A stretch of 64,000 nucleotides of DNA from JACVRW01 sp963850205 (GCA_963850205.1 CAWKKJ010000011.1:186001-250000); one strand, 5' to 3'; shown: positions 41,824-51,022, counted from the stretch's first letter. Translations and numbers: made by a program. The notes: generated by a model not told the origin, from the letters alone.

Positions 41824-42360
41824 TCAGATGGTGACGCGCGCGAGCGGCTCGTAGAGGGCTCCCTGAGGCCGCAGCGTCGAGCGGTACAGGGTGAGCTCTC
41901 GGGCGTCGAAGGGATCCTCCGGCGCCCGCTCGCCGGGCAGCGGCGGTGCGCGCCGTACACCGCGCTTGACGCGGGCCAGCGTCACGTGGGGCCAGAAGGG
42001 CCGCTTCTCGGGCTTGTACCAGCGCCCGGCCTCGAGCGCGCCCGCCACGGCTGCCTGCAGCGACGTGGCCCGGTCGTCCGCGTCGCCGAGGTCGAGGGCG
42101 AACAGGCGCGGATCGCGCGGCGGGACCGCCCGAACCCCCTGGGGGGCGAGCCGAGGCGGCTCGAAGGCCTCCGCGGCGCCGAGGGCCGCGGCGCCGATCC
42201 GCTCAGCCGCCGACTCGTCCTGCCAGCCCAGAAAGACCAGCGTCACGTGCAGGGCCTCGGGGGCCACGGGGCGCAGGTCGGCCCGGCCGTCGGTCAGCCG
42301 GTCGCGCCAACCGGCCAGCGCCTCACGCGCGGGCTCCGGGAGGTCGAGGGCGACGAACAT
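41824..42360 (-). CDS. thpR: RNA 2',3'-cyclic phosphodiesterase (2H family)
   Basis: A 178-residue 2H phosphoesterase. Both HXTX motifs are seen: HVTLVFLG (about residues 43-46) and HVTLARVKRG (about 128-131). It opens 2',3'-cyclic phosphates on RNA ends; formerly called LigT. It sits directly after cinA as in many actinobacteria and starts with ATG. Confidence 0.93.
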   Translation of the reverse strand: MFVALDLPEPAREALAGWRDRLTDGRADLRPVAPEALHVTLVFLGWQDESAAERIGAAALGAAEAFEPPRLAPQGVRAVPPRDPRLFALDLGDADDRATSLQAAVAGALEAGRWYKPEKRPFWPHVTLARVKRGVRRAPPLPGERAPEDPFDARELTLYRSTLRPQGALYEPLARVTI

Positions 42361-42377
42361 GCGCGCGCGAGGCCCGC

Positions 42378-43658
42378 TCAGAGCACGTCGTCCTCGTCGC
42401 CGCGGAGCACGCGCCGCAGCAGGTGAAAGGCCACGGTGGTGGCCCGGTCGCGGATGTCGGCCCGGTCGCCGGGCAGCAGCACGGTGCGGGTGAGCGACCG
42501 CCCCTCCCCCAGCCGCACCCCCCAGCAGACGGTGCCCACCGGCTTCTCGTCGGTGCCGCCGTCGGGACCGGCCACCCCGGTGACCGACACCGCCGTGTCG
42601 GCCTCGAAGCGCTCGAGGGCTCCCTCGGCCATGGCATCGGCCACCTCCTCGGACACGGCGCCGTGCCGTTCGATCAGGTGCTGGTCCACCCCCAGCAGCT
42701 CCGCCTTGGCCTCGTTGGCGTAGGCCACCACCCCGCCGGCCACGTAGGCCGACGAGCCCGGCCGCTCGGTCAGGCGGGCCGCGATAAGGCCGGCGGTGCA
42801 GGACTCGGCGGTGGCGATCCGGCGCCCCTGGAGGAGCTCCGCCAGCTGGTCGTCCACCCGGGCCCCGTCCGTGGAGAACAGCTCGCGCGGGTGCCTGCGG
42901 GCCACCAGCTCGAGCAGCTCGTCGTAGGTGGCGGCCGCGTCCGGCTCGAAGCGGGTGACCATCTCCACCTCGCCCCGCCGCAGGCAGGTGGTGATCTCGA
43001 GGCGGTCGAAGCCCTCGAGGCCGGCCTCGGCCTCGCGCAGCGTCTCCGCCATCCCGGATTCCGGCAGGCCGAACAGCCGGGCCGTGCGCTGCACGTAGCT
43101 CGTGCGCCCGGCCAGGGCCTCGGAGACCACGTCCGTGGCTGCCGCCACCGTCCACATGGGCTGCAGCTCGCGCGGCGGACCGGGCAGCACCACCACGGGC
43201 GGCTCTCCCGGCACCACCACCCCGGGCGCCGTGCCCACCGGATCGATCACCAACGCGCCCTCGGGCACGAGGGCCTGCTTCCTGTTGGCGGCCAGCGCCG
43301 CCTCGGGGTCCCAGTGGCGAAAGCGTCGCATCAGCGGCCGCAGGATCTCGGCGATCCGCGCCTCCAGCGCCTCGTCCAGCTCGAGCGGGCGCCCGGCGAA
43401 CGCGGCCACCACCGCGACCGTCATGTCGTCGGCGGTGGGCCCCAGCCCGCCGCTGGTGATGATGAGGTCGACGCCCTCGGCGGCCAGGAAGCGCAGCTGG
43501 GCCTCGATGTCCTCGGTCCGGTCGCCGCAGATCGTGATGTGGGCCAGCTCAACCCCCATCTCGAGCAGCCGGTCGGAGAGCCAGGGACCGTTGCGGTCGC
43601 TGATCCTGCCGGTGAGCACCTCGGTGCCGGTGATGACGATGCCCGCGCGAGCGCTCAA
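42378..43658 (-). CDS. cinA: CinA: COG1058 domain plus nicotinamide-nucleotide amidase
   Basis: A 426-residue two-domain protein. The N-terminal MoCF-like domain (to about 250) has ITSGGLGPTADDMT; the C-terminal PncC domain has TAESCTAGLIAARL with the Ser and SVTGVAGPDGGTDEKPVGTV. It recycles NMN to nicotinate mononucleotide and may hydrolyse ADP-ribose. The TTG at 43658 lies 5 bp after the rodZ-like stop; it is the only plausible start near the domain edge. Confidence 0.93.
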   Translation of the reverse strand: MSARAGIVITGTEVLTGRISDRNGPWLSDRLLEMGVELAHITICGDRTEDIEAQLRFLAAEGVDLIITSGGLGPTADDMTVAVVAAFAGRPLELDEALEARIAEILRPLMRRFRHWDPEAALAANRKQALVPEGALVIDPVGTAPGVVVPGEPPVVVLPGPPRELQPMWTVAAATDVVSEALAGRTSYVQRTARLFGLPESGMAETLREAEAGLEGFDRLEITTCLRRGEVEMVTRFEPDAAATYDELLELVARRHPRELFSTDGARVDDQLAELLQGRRIATAESCTAGLIAARLTERPGSSAYVAGGVVAYANEAKAELLGVDQHLIERHGAVSEEVADAMAEGALERFEADTAVSVTGVAGPDGGTDEKPVGTVCWGVRLGEGRSLTRTVLLPGDRADIRDRATTVAFHLLRRVLRGDEDDVL

Positions 43659-43662
43659 CAGC

Positions 43663-44427
43663 TCACACGCAGGGACGCTTGGCCGGCGGCACGGCGCGGT
43701 GGGACCGGGGCGTGAAGCGGAAGCCGATCGGCTCCGGCCCGACCTCGACGGGGATCGCCCGGCCGTTCGCGGTCAGCCGCACGTCGGTCTTGCCCAGGTT
43801 CACGCGGAGGATCCGCCCCCGGAACGTGCGCGCCGTTGCGAGCGTGTCCTCGAAGGCCACCGGCGTGCCCGCACCTCGGTCCACGCAGACGTAGGTGGGC
43901 GTGATGGGGGCTATCCGCAGCTTCACCCGTCGCGGCGCCGCCTTGCGGTCGCGATCCCGCCCGGCCTCCGGGGGTGTGGTGGCCGTGGTCTGGTCGCCGG
44001 CCGAGTCGCCCTCGTTGCCGTCGCCGCCGCCGCCGAAGATCACGCCCACGGCCGCAAGCGCGCCGACCACCACGAGCGCCAGGAGCACCAGCGCTCCGGC
44101 CGGGCCGAGGCGAGGGACCGAGGGCCGGCGCCGGCGGTCGCTGCGACCCCGCGTGGGCGGCGCGAAGGTCTGCACCGGCTCGACCTCCTCACGCTTCTCG
44201 TAGTAGACCCTGTACTCCTCGAGCAGCCTGTAGGGGTCGAGCCCCAGCGCCTCGGCGTAGGTGCGCAGGAACGTCTTGACGAACGTGGGGCCGGGGAGCA
44301 TCCCGAACTCCTCGTTCTCCAGAGCGCGCAGGTACTTGGCCCGGATCTTGGTGCGCGACTCGACGTCTGCGATGTCGAGCTGCTGCCGCATCCGTGCCTC
44401 GCGCAGGGTTTCCCCAATGCCGGCCAT
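43663..44427 (-). CDS. RodZ-like helix-turn-helix membrane protein
   Basis: A 254-residue protein: an N-terminal HTH_25 domain (LREARMRQQLDIADVESRTKIRAKYLRALE), a basic linker, one transmembrane helix (about 110-132) and an outer DUF4115-like domain. RodZ links MreB to the cell-wall elongation machinery; no MreB gene is in the window. It follows ftsK by 24 bp. Confidence 0.88.
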   Translation of the reverse strand: MAGIGETLREARMRQQLDIADVESRTKIRAKYLRALENEEFGMLPGPTFVKTFLRTYAEALGLDPYRLLEEYRVYYEKREEVEPVQTFAPPTRGRSDRRRRPSVPRLGPAGALVLLALVVVGALAAVGVIFGGGGDGNEGDSAGDQTTATTPPEAGRDRDRKAAPRRVKLRIAPITPTYVCVDRGAGTPVAFEDTLATARTFRGRILRVNLGKTDVRLTANGRAIPVEVGPEPIGFRFTPRSHRAVPPAKRPCV

Positions 44428-44451
44428 CGGGCGCGTATTGTGGCGGACGCG

Positions 44452-46875
44452 CTAGTCGTCCGAGGGTCCTGCAACGACCGGTTCGGACAGCTGCTCCAGC
44501 ACGCGCGGCAGGTCGCCCTCGGTGATGAGGACCTGACGCGCCTTCGACCCCTCGTAGCCGGAGATCACACCGCGCCGCTCCATCATGTCGATCAGCCGGC
44601 CCGCCCGCGTGTAGCCCACGCGCAGGCGGCGCTGCAACATCGAGGTGGAGGCCGTGCCCATCTGCACCACCGTGGCCACGGCGTCGGGAAGGAGCTCGTC
44701 CTGATCGGGATCGAAGTCCCCCTCGGGCCCGCCCTCCTCGGCCTCCGGCTCCACCGCCTCGAGCAGCTCCTCGTGCAGCTCGGGCTCGCCCTGGCGGCGC
44801 CAGTGGTCGGTGAGGCGCTCGATCTCCTCCTCGGTGATGAAGGCCCCCTGGATGCGCGCGGAGCGCGACTCCCCGGCGGGCCGGAAGAGCATGTCGCCCT
44901 GGCCCAGCAGCGACTCGGCGCCGTTCTGGTCCAGGATCACGCGCGAGTCGGTCTGAGACGAGACCGCGAAGGCGATCCGCGCCGGCACGTTGGCCTTGAT
45001 CATGCCGGTGATCACGTCCGCGCTGGGACGCTGCGTGGCCAGCACCAGATGGATCCCCACGGCGCGCGACTTCTGCGCCAGCCGGATGATCGAGTCCTCC
45101 ACGTCGGCCGGGGCCACCATCATCAGGTCGGCCAGCTCGTCGATCACGCAGAGGATGTAGGGCAGCGGTGGCTCGCCCGCTGCCGCCCGCACCCGGTTGA
45201 GCTCGGGGAGGCTGCGGGTCTTGGCCCGGCTCATCACGCCGTAGCGCTCCTCCATCTCCTTGATGAGGTTGCCCAGCACGTTGGCCGCCAGGCGCGGGCT
45301 GGTGACCACCGGCGTGAGCAGGTGAGGAATGCCCTCGTAGTGGTTGAGCTCCACCCGCTTGGGGTCGACCAGCACCATGCGCATCTCGTTGGGCGACGAG
45401 CGGAGGAGAACGGACGACAGCATCGCGTTGACGCAGCCGCTCTTGCCCGAGCCGGTGGTGCCGGCGATGAGGATGTGGGGCTGCTTGGCCAGGTCGGTGC
45501 CGATCGCCTTCCCCGCGATGTCCTTGCCGAGCCAGACCGAGAGCGGCGACCAGCCCTTGGGCGTGTCCTGGAACACGTCGCCCAGGTGGACCATCCTGCG
45601 CACCCGGTTCGGCACCTCGACCCCCACCGCCTGCTTGCCGGGGATCGGGGCCAGGATGCGCACCTGCTCGGCGGCAAGCGCGTAGGCCAGGTCGTCCTTG
45701 AGCTGGGAGACCTTCGACACCTTGATGCCGGGCGCCAGCCGCAGCTCGTAGCGGGTCACGTGGGGGCCGGTGACGGTGCCGATTACCCGTGCCTCGACGC
45801 TGAAGTGGCTGAGCGCCTCGGTGAGCTGCCCGCCCACCTTCTCGATGCCCTTGGTGTCGACCTTCTGTGCGCCGTTGCTCCGCTTGAGGAAGCCCGGTTT
45901 CGGCATCCGGTAGTCCAGGTCGTCCGACTCGGTCACCGCCGAGCGGCGATGGCCCATCGGGGTGAGCTCGGCCTCGGCGGGCAGGTCCTCTGCGGGCGGG
46001 CCCTCCTCCTGCTCCTCGCCGGGCGCGGCCGGCTCGTCGGGCTCGGGCGCCGGCTCCGGCTCCGGCGGGTGCTCATCGTAGATGTCGGGGTAGCGGGTCG
46101 CGGCGTCCAGGGCGGGAGCCTCTACGTGGGTGGCGCGCACCACCGGCTCCCGATCCTCGGGCTCGGGCGGCTCCATAGGCTCCGGCTCGGGCCCGGCCGG
46201 CGGATGGGCCGGGGCGCCGGACGGGGCCAGCGTCTCGGTCGGGAGGTTGAGGGTGGCCGCCGTGCGCCGCACCCGCTGGCCGGTCTGCGTGGCCGCCTGC
46301 CCGGTGGCGGCCACCACCCCGGCGATCGACGCGCCCGTAAGGAGCAGGATGCCGGCGAGCAGGAGGAAGACGAACAGGATATGGGCGCCGGCCACCGAGA
46401 AGAGCTTGCTCGATACCCAGAAGAGCGACTCGCCCAGCAGGCCGCCGTGTCGTTCGAGATAGAAGGGGTCGAGGAAGCCGTCACGGGGCGTGTCCCCGGG
46501 TCCGAGGCCGAACGAGCCGGCGGCCAGGCCGAGGGTGAGCCCGGCGATCAGGCAGGCGGCGCCCGCCTTGAGCGGATGGACCGCCGGAAGCATCGGGCGC
46601 ACCACCAGCAGCGCGCCGGCCGCGAACAGCGCGACCGGGGCCACGTAGGCGACGCCACCGAGCACGAACCGCACCCCGTCGGCCACCGCTGCGCCCGCCT
46701 CGCCGCCGTCCCAGCCCAGGTAGAAGACGCAGCCGAAGAAGGCCGCGCAGCCCACCAGACCGAGCCCGATCAGGTCCTGGTGGCGCTGCTCGAGCGGGGG
46801 TAGCTCCAGGGGCGGCCAGAGCCGGCGCGAGCGCCGGCCGGCACGGCTTCTTGATCTCGTCCGGCGGGCAGCCAT
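44452..46875 (-). CDS. ftsK: DNA translocase FtsK/SpoIIIE
   Basis: An 807-residue septal DNA pump. Four or five transmembrane helices (about 35-190), a proline- and acid-rich linker (about 200-300), then the motor domain with GTTGSGKSG (Lys478), VDPKRVELNHYE and VIDELADLM, and a C-terminal gamma winged-helix domain (QRRLRVGYTRAGRLIDMME) that reads polar DNA motifs. ATG 46875 is chosen because the basic stretch RRTRSRSRAGRRSRR before helix 1 is typical. Heads the ftsK-rodZ-cinA-thpR-GNAT-methyltransferase chain. Confidence 0.95.
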   Translation of the reverse strand: MAARRTRSRSRAGRRSRRLWPPLELPPLEQRHQDLIGLGLVGCAAFFGCVFYLGWDGGEAGAAVADGVRFVLGGVAYVAPVALFAAGALLVVRPMLPAVHPLKAGAACLIAGLTLGLAAGSFGLGPGDTPRDGFLDPFYLERHGGLLGESLFWVSSKLFSVAGAHILFVFLLLAGILLLTGASIAGVVAATGQAATQTGQRVRRTAATLNLPTETLAPSGAPAHPPAGPEPEPMEPPEPEDREPVVRATHVEAPALDAATRYPDIYDEHPPEPEPAPEPDEPAAPGEEQEEGPPAEDLPAEAELTPMGHRRSAVTESDDLDYRMPKPGFLKRSNGAQKVDTKGIEKVGGQLTEALSHFSVEARVIGTVTGPHVTRYELRLAPGIKVSKVSQLKDDLAYALAAEQVRILAPIPGKQAVGVEVPNRVRRMVHLGDVFQDTPKGWSPLSVWLGKDIAGKAIGTDLAKQPHILIAGTTGSGKSGCVNAMLSSVLLRSSPNEMRMVLVDPKRVELNHYEGIPHLLTPVVTSPRLAANVLGNLIKEMEERYGVMSRAKTRSLPELNRVRAAAGEPPLPYILCVIDELADLMMVAPADVEDSIIRLAQKSRAVGIHLVLATQRPSADVITGMIKANVPARIAFAVSSQTDSRVILDQNGAESLLGQGDMLFRPAGESRSARIQGAFITEEEIERLTDHWRRQGEPELHEELLEAVEPEAEEGGPEGDFDPDQDELLPDAVATVVQMGTASTSMLQRRLRVGYTRAGRLIDMMERRGVISGYEGSKARQVLITEGDLPRVLEQLSEPVVAGPSDD

Positions 46876-46920
46876 GGCTGACCCCCGGGTCTTCGACGCG
46901 CCGGGCGCTCCCCCTCCCCC

Positions 46921-46926
46921 TACCAT
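46921..46926 (+). promoter_or_regulatory. -10 element of two-component operon (leaderless)
   Basis: TACCAT, then 7 nt, then ATG 46934. It decides against the in-frame ATG codons at 46874 and 46925. Confidence 0.5.
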
Positions 46927-46933
46927 GAGAGCC

Positions 46934-47614
46934 ATGGCCGGACGGCCCCGGGTGCTGGTGGTCGAGGACGACACCGACATCGCCGGTGTGCTCCGCCGTG
47001 CGCTCGACAAGGAGGGCTACGACGTGCGGGTGGCGGGCGACGGCGAGCAGGCCCTCGGCGAGGCCGCCGACTACGAGCCCGACGCCGTGGTGCTCGACCT
47101 CGGCCTGCCCCGTCTGGACGGGGTGGAGGTGTGCCGGCGCCTGCGCGAGGAAGGCGACGTGCCCATCCTGATCCTCACGGCCAGGGACGCCCTCGAGTCG
47201 CGCGTCGAGGGGCTCGACTCCGGCGCCGACGACTACCTCGTCAAGCCCTTCGAGCGGGAGGAGCTGCTGGCCCGCATACGCTCGCTGCTGCGCCGGCGCC
47301 CGCCCCGCGGCAGCGCCTATCTGGTGGTGGGTGACCTGCGCCTGAACCCGGACAGCCGCCAGGTGTTCCGCGGCGAGCGCGAGCTGGAGCTCACCGCGCG
47401 GGAGTTCGAGCTGCTGGAGCACCTGATGCGCAACGAGCGCATCGTCGTCTCGCGTCAGGCGCTGCTGGACGACGTCTGGGGCTACGACCCCTTCGCCGAG
47501 ACCAACACCGTCGACGTGTTCGTGTCCAACCTGCGGCGCAAGCTCGAGGCCGGCGGCGAGCCGCGCGTGCTGCACACGGTGCGCGGCGCCGGCTACGTGG
47601 TGCGGTCGGCATGA
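46934..47614 (+). CDS. OmpR/PhoB-family response regulator
   Basis: A 226-residue regulator. Receiver domain with acidic pocket VVEDDTD, phospho-acceptor Asp55 (VVLDLGLPRLDG) and the Lys in YLVKPFEREELLARI. The C-terminal winged helix has FELLEHLMRNERIVVSRQALLDDVWG and NVVDVFVSNLRRK-like recognition helix (TNTVDVFVSNLRRK). It overlaps the kinase gene by 4 bp (ATGA) and is divergent from ftsK across 58 bp. Confidence 0.94.
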   Translation: MAGRPRVLVVEDDTDIAGVLRRALDKEGYDVRVAGDGEQALGEAADYEPDAVVLDLGLPRLDGVEVCRRLREEGDVPILILTARDALESRVEGLDSGADDYLVKPFEREELLARIRSLLRRRPPRGSAYLVVGDLRLNPDSRQVFRGERELELTAREFELLEHLMRNERIVVSRQALLDDVWGYDPFAETNTVDVFVSNLRRKLEAGGEPRVLHTVRGAGYVVRSA

Positions 47615-49077
47615 GGACCCGCCTGCCGATCAAGCTGAAGCTCGCCGTGGGCAGCGCCGCGCTGACCTTCGGGATCCTGTGCCTGTTCGCCGTGGTGATC
47701 GGGGCGGTGGCCGAGCAGCGGATCGTCGCGGGCTTCGACGACGATTTGCGGGCCACCGCCGCGGACCTCGAGCAGCTACTGACGATCGAGCTGGGGCCCG
47801 ACGGCAGGCTGGTGATCGAGGACGAGGACGAGCGCTGGCTCGAGGGCTTCGCCACCGGCGATGCCAGCGTGCAGGTGCTGAACCGCCGCGGCGAGTTGGA
47901 ATGGCCATCGGCCGACGCGCCCAACCTGGGCCCGCCGTTCTCCGGGGTGAGCAGCATCGATGGCCTGCGCGTGGTGTCGCGTGACCTCGTGATCGCCCCC
48001 GACTCGGCCGAGGCCCTGTCGCCGATCCCCGGCCCGGTGGCCACCACCATCGGCTACGTCCAGTACGCCAAGCCCCAGGACAGCCTGGACCGCACCATCG
48101 CCAAGGTGCGGGCCTTTCTGACCTTCGGCGTGATCGGCGGCACCCTGCTGGCCTTCCTGGGCGGCCTGGTGGTCGCCCGCCGCGGGATGCGCCCGATCGC
48201 CGGCCTCACGCGCGCAGCCCGCGAGGTGGCCCGGACCCGCGACCCCGACATCGCGCTGCCCAAGCCGCGCGCCAACGACGAGGTCGCCGAGCTCGCTCAC
48301 ACCTTTGAGGACATGCTCCAGGAGCTCACCGCCGCCCGCAGCGAGACCGAGGCCGCGCTCCTGCGCCAGCGCCAGTTCGTGGCCGACGCCTCCCACGAGC
48401 TGCGCACCCCGCTCACCAGCATCCTGGCCAACCTGGAGCTGCTGGAGTCCGAGCTCGCCGGCGAGCAGCAGGAGATGGCGGACTCGGCGCTGCGCTCCTC
48501 GCGGCGGATGCGCCGGCTGGTGGCCGATCTGCTGCTCCTGGCCCGCGCGGACGCCGGCCGGGACGCCACGATGGCGCCGGTGGACCTGGCCGCCGTGGCC
48601 CGCGAGGCCGCCGCGGAAGCGAGCGCGCTCTCCGACGATCACCCGGTGGTGGTCGACGCCCCCGACCGCGTGACGGTGACCGGGGTGGCGGACGACCTGC
48701 ACCGCCTGGCCGCCAACCTGGTGGAGAACGCCCTGATCCACACGCCGGCGGGCACGCCGGTGACCGTGTCGGTGCGCTCCGAGGGCCGCGACGCCGTGCT
48801 CGAGGTGGCCGATCGCGGGCCGGGCGTGCCCGACGCCCTTCGCCCGCGGGTGTTCGAGCGCTTTGCCCGCGGCACCGGCGACGGCAGCGCCCCCCGCGGC
48901 GGCAGCGGCCTGGGCCTGGCCATCGTCAAGGCGGTCGCCGACTCGCACGGCGGCGGCGTGGAGCTGACCGACGCCGAGGGCGGCGGCGCCCGCTTCGTGG
49001 TCACCCTCCCCGCCGGCAGGCCCGGGGCCGCCGAGGCTCCCGTTCCCGGGGGGACGGCGCTCCGTTCTCGCCGCTAG
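47611..49077 (+). CDS. HAMP-domain sensor histidine kinase
   Basis: A 488-residue kinase: one transmembrane helix (about 13-33), an extracytoplasmic domain (about 35-165), a second helix (about 170-190), HAMP, then HisKA with FVADASHELRTPLTS (His262) and the ATPase domain (LVENALIHT, RGGSGLGLAIV). It is the partner of the regulator upstream. The layout is that of MprB/TcrY-type actinobacterial kinases, often linked to envelope stress (inference). Confidence 0.93.
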   Translation: MRTRLPIKLKLAVGSAALTFGILCLFAVVIGAVAEQRIVAGFDDDLRATAADLEQLLTIELGPDGRLVIEDEDERWLEGFATGDASVQVLNRRGELEWPSADAPNLGPPFSGVSSIDGLRVVSRDLVIAPDSAEALSPIPGPVATTIGYVQYAKPQDSLDRTIAKVRAFLTFGVIGGTLLAFLGGLVVARRGMRPIAGLTRAAREVARTRDPDIALPKPRANDEVAELAHTFEDMLQELTAARSETEAALLRQRQFVADASHELRTPLTSILANLELLESELAGEQQEMADSALRSSRRMRRLVADLLLLARADAGRDATMAPVDLAAVAREAAAEASALSDDHPVVVDAPDRVTVTGVADDLHRLAANLVENALIHTPAGTPVTVSVRSEGRDAVLEVADRGPGVPDALRPRVFERFARGTGDGSAPRGGSGLGLAIVKAVADSHGGGVELTDAEGGGARFVVTLPAGRPGAAEAPVPGGTALRSRR

Positions 49078-49080
49078 CGT
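49075..49080 (+). promoter_or_regulatory. -10 element and ribosome site of exported repeat protein
   Basis: TAGCGT covers the stop codon of the kinase gene. A leader of about 31 nt follows, with GGGGAGGG at 49104-49111 and TTG at 49118, six bases on. Confidence 0.4.
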
Positions 49081-49117
49081 GTTGTAGCTGCAAACCCGGT
49101 CCTGGGGAGGGACAACC

Positions 49118-49867
49118 TTGAAGCCGTTCCTGCGCCGGCGCCCTTCGCCGGCCCTGGTCATCTCGCTCATCGCCCTGTTCGTGTCGCTGAGCGGCGTCTC
49201 CTATGGCGTCGCCACCGGCTTCATCGACAGCCGCGAGATCAAGAACAACGAGGTCCGCACCCGCGACCTGCGAAACAACGACATCCGCACCAAGGACCTG
49301 CGCAACAACGAGGTGCGCGGCCTCGACATCCGCCGCAGCACCATCCAGGGCAGCGACGTGGCCCTCAACGCCCTCGATGGCAACGACGTCGTGGAGTCCA
49401 AGCTGGGCAAGGTGCCGAGCGCCACCAGCGCGGATACGGCCGCGAGCGCCGCCAACGCCACCAGCGCTCAGAGCCTTGGCGGCCTCCGGGTGGTCCCGAT
49501 CAAGCACCGCAGCGCCAACGTGACCAACGCGGCCGTGCTCAACGCCGCCGGCCTGCGCCTAGGCGTGACCTGCGCCGCGGGCGACGAGGAGCTGCGGGCG
49601 AGCACGACGGTGGCGGGAGGCGAGATCGCGGTCACCTCCGACGACGCGGACGCCGCGGCCGGCGACATCGTCAACGATCTCGACGACAGCTTCAGCCCCG
49701 GTGACGACTTCGACCTGCAGGCGGGGCCCACGGCCGCCGACGACCGGATCTTCCAGCTGCACTACCTGAGCGGAACCGGCGCCGACGTGACCGCACAGAT
49801 CATCACCGACGACGACCTGGGCGCAAACAACTGCATCGTGAGCGGCTACGCGGTGGTGAGCGGCTAG
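49118..49867 (+). CDS. Exported protein with short tandem NNE/RxxDLR repeats
   Basis: A 249-residue protein. The N-terminal helix (LVISLIALFVSLSGVSYGVA) is a signal or anchor. Residues 35-80 hold tandem near-repeats of about 10 residues (KNNEVRTRDL, RNNDIRTKDL, RNNEVRGLDI), forming a small right-handed helix or solenoid. The C-terminal 130 residues are an acidic beta-rich domain with two Cys. This design is frequent in Solirubrobacterales-type genomes; the function is unknown. TTG start with a strong ribosome site. Confidence 0.8.
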   Translation: MKPFLRRRPSPALVISLIALFVSLSGVSYGVATGFIDSREIKNNEVRTRDLRNNDIRTKDLRNNEVRGLDIRRSTIQGSDVALNALDGNDVVESKLGKVPSATSADTAASAANATSAQSLGGLRVVPIKHRSANVTNAAVLNAAGLRLGVTCAAGDEELRASTTVAGGEIAVTSDDADAAAGDIVNDLDDSFSPGDDFDLQAGPTAADDRIFQLHYLSGTGADVTAQIITDDDLGANNCIVSGYAVVSG

Positions 49868-49885
49868 CGAGCGGGCTCGGCTCGC
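49867..49885. terminator. Hairpin between convergent genes
   Basis: GCGAGC (49867-49872) and GCTCGC (49880-49885) form a 6-bp stem between the exported protein and the minus-strand membrane protein gene (stop at 49890). Confidence 0.4.
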
Positions 49886-49889
49886 CGGA

Positions 49890-50885
49890 TCAGCGGCCCG
49901 CGGCGCGAGCGGTGGGCCAGTCCGCGGTCCCTGCGCAGGTCCCGGGCTCCTCGCTGCTCACCTCGAGCTTCGCCGGCCGGATCCGGACCTGCTCGATCTG
50001 ATCGCGTCGCAGGGCGGTGATCGCGGGGCAACCCCGGCTACCACGGGTGACCAGCAGTACGGCCGTGTCCGTGGTGGTGATGTAGGCGCCTCGGACCGTC
50101 TCGCCCTGTTGGAGCCGGACGTCAGCGGCGTCGAAGCTGGCCCCGGCGAACAGCTGTTCATAGCCCAGGGCAACGGCGCCAGCGGTTATGAGCACCCCCA
50201 CGAACACGAAAAGCCGCTCCGGGACGCGGTGCTGCTTGGGGTCGGGGTCCCGATAGGCGACCAGCATGGCGAACAACACGATGAGGAGCAGGAGAGCGCA
50301 CTGAGCCCAGAACACGAGCAGAATCGGCGGCGAGAGGAGAAAGGCCCCTGCCACCGAGCCGATGAAGATGGTTCCAACCGCCAACACGGCTCGGCTCACG
50401 GTATGCCGGTCATCCGCCAGCCCCTTTCTCATTGCGAGGACGATGGTCAGGTACGCCACCAGCGTCTGCCGCCAGGACAACCGTCCGTCCGCCTGATCGT
50501 TGGTCTTTGTGGGCTCCTCGGTTCCCGCGGCCCGGTCCGTGCTCGGGGGGTCGCCGGGCTTCTCGTCCTCCGCAGCCGTCCGGTTGAACCACCAGTCGAC
50601 GCTGAAACCGAGCAGCCCGACGAACAACGGCGCCACCAGGTAGCCCGCCCCTATGGCGAACCGGTGTTCCGCGGACATGAGCGCAACCACCGACTCCACT
50701 GGCAGGCCCGCATTGTCGAGCCGAAGTCCCACCACCGCGCTGCCTACGACGGAAACCCAGGCTGCACCCCCGGCGGCAGCAGCCACCACCGCCAGCACCT
50801 GCTGCCGTTCGGGCTTGCTCTCAGCCGCCGACTTCTGGTCGGAACGATCGGCCGCCGGCGATATCGGTGTGACACCGCGAGCCAT
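49890..50885 (-). CDS. Multi-pass membrane protein, unknown function
   Basis: A 331-residue protein from ATG 50885 (the frame is open to a GTG at 51020, but that part contains a long hairpin sequence and is unlikely). About five transmembrane helices (around residues 28-50, 70-90, 160-180, 185-215, 232-250), a charged cytoplasmic loop rich in Asp, Glu and Pro, and a C-terminal 75-residue soluble domain with two Cys (SRGCPAI and GTCAG) that may be outside and disulfide-linked. Base composition and codon use look slightly less GC-biased than neighbours. No family recognised. Confidence 0.65.
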   Translation of the reverse strand: MARGVTPISPAADRSDQKSAAESKPERQQVLAVVAAAAGGAAWVSVVGSAVVGLRLDNAGLPVESVVALMSAEHRFAIGAGYLVAPLFVGLLGFSVDWWFNRTAAEDEKPGDPPSTDRAAGTEEPTKTNDQADGRLSWRQTLVAYLTIVLAMRKGLADDRHTVSRAVLAVGTIFIGSVAGAFLLSPPILLVFWAQCALLLLIVLFAMLVAYRDPDPKQHRVPERLFVFVGVLITAGAVALGYEQLFAGASFDAADVRLQQGETVRGAYITTTDTAVLLVTRGSRGCPAITALRRDQIEQVRIRPAKLEVSSEEPGTCAGTADWPTARAAGR

Positions 50886-50971
50886 CCGGAGGGATCGACC
50901 GATCCTCGCCGGTCCCAAGCCCGCGGTCAAGGCTGCGGCGAACGGTGAGCCTAGTCCTCCACCACCGGAAC

Positions 50972-51022
50972 GAGTGTGGCTTCCCAAAGTCGCGCTATCC
51001 GCGACTTCTGGAAGCCACACTC
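50972..51022. repeat. Strong 23-bp inverted repeat
   Basis: GAGTGTGGCTTCC (50972-50984) pairs perfectly with 51010-51022; inside, AAGTCGCG (50987-50994) pairs with CGCGACTT (51000-51007); loop CTATC. Only a 2-bp mismatch breaks the 23-bp arms. It lies after the RNase J-lipoprotein transcript and before the membrane protein gene, so it may end the dapA-rnj transcript, or be an operator or mobile remnant. No U-tract. The remaining sequence from 50886 to 51132 shows nothing else. Confidence 0.7.

Noticed and set aside
43102..46803. 1233-codon open frame on the plus strand
   Set aside because: It lies antisense to cinA, rodZ and ftsK, which have complete family motifs; long antisense frames are expected at this GC content. 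The translation is rich in His, Arg, Gly and Ala without domains.
49220..49340. Direct repeats considered as CRISPR-like
   Set aside because: They are ten-codon protein repeats in a secreted protein with codon-level variation, without spacers.
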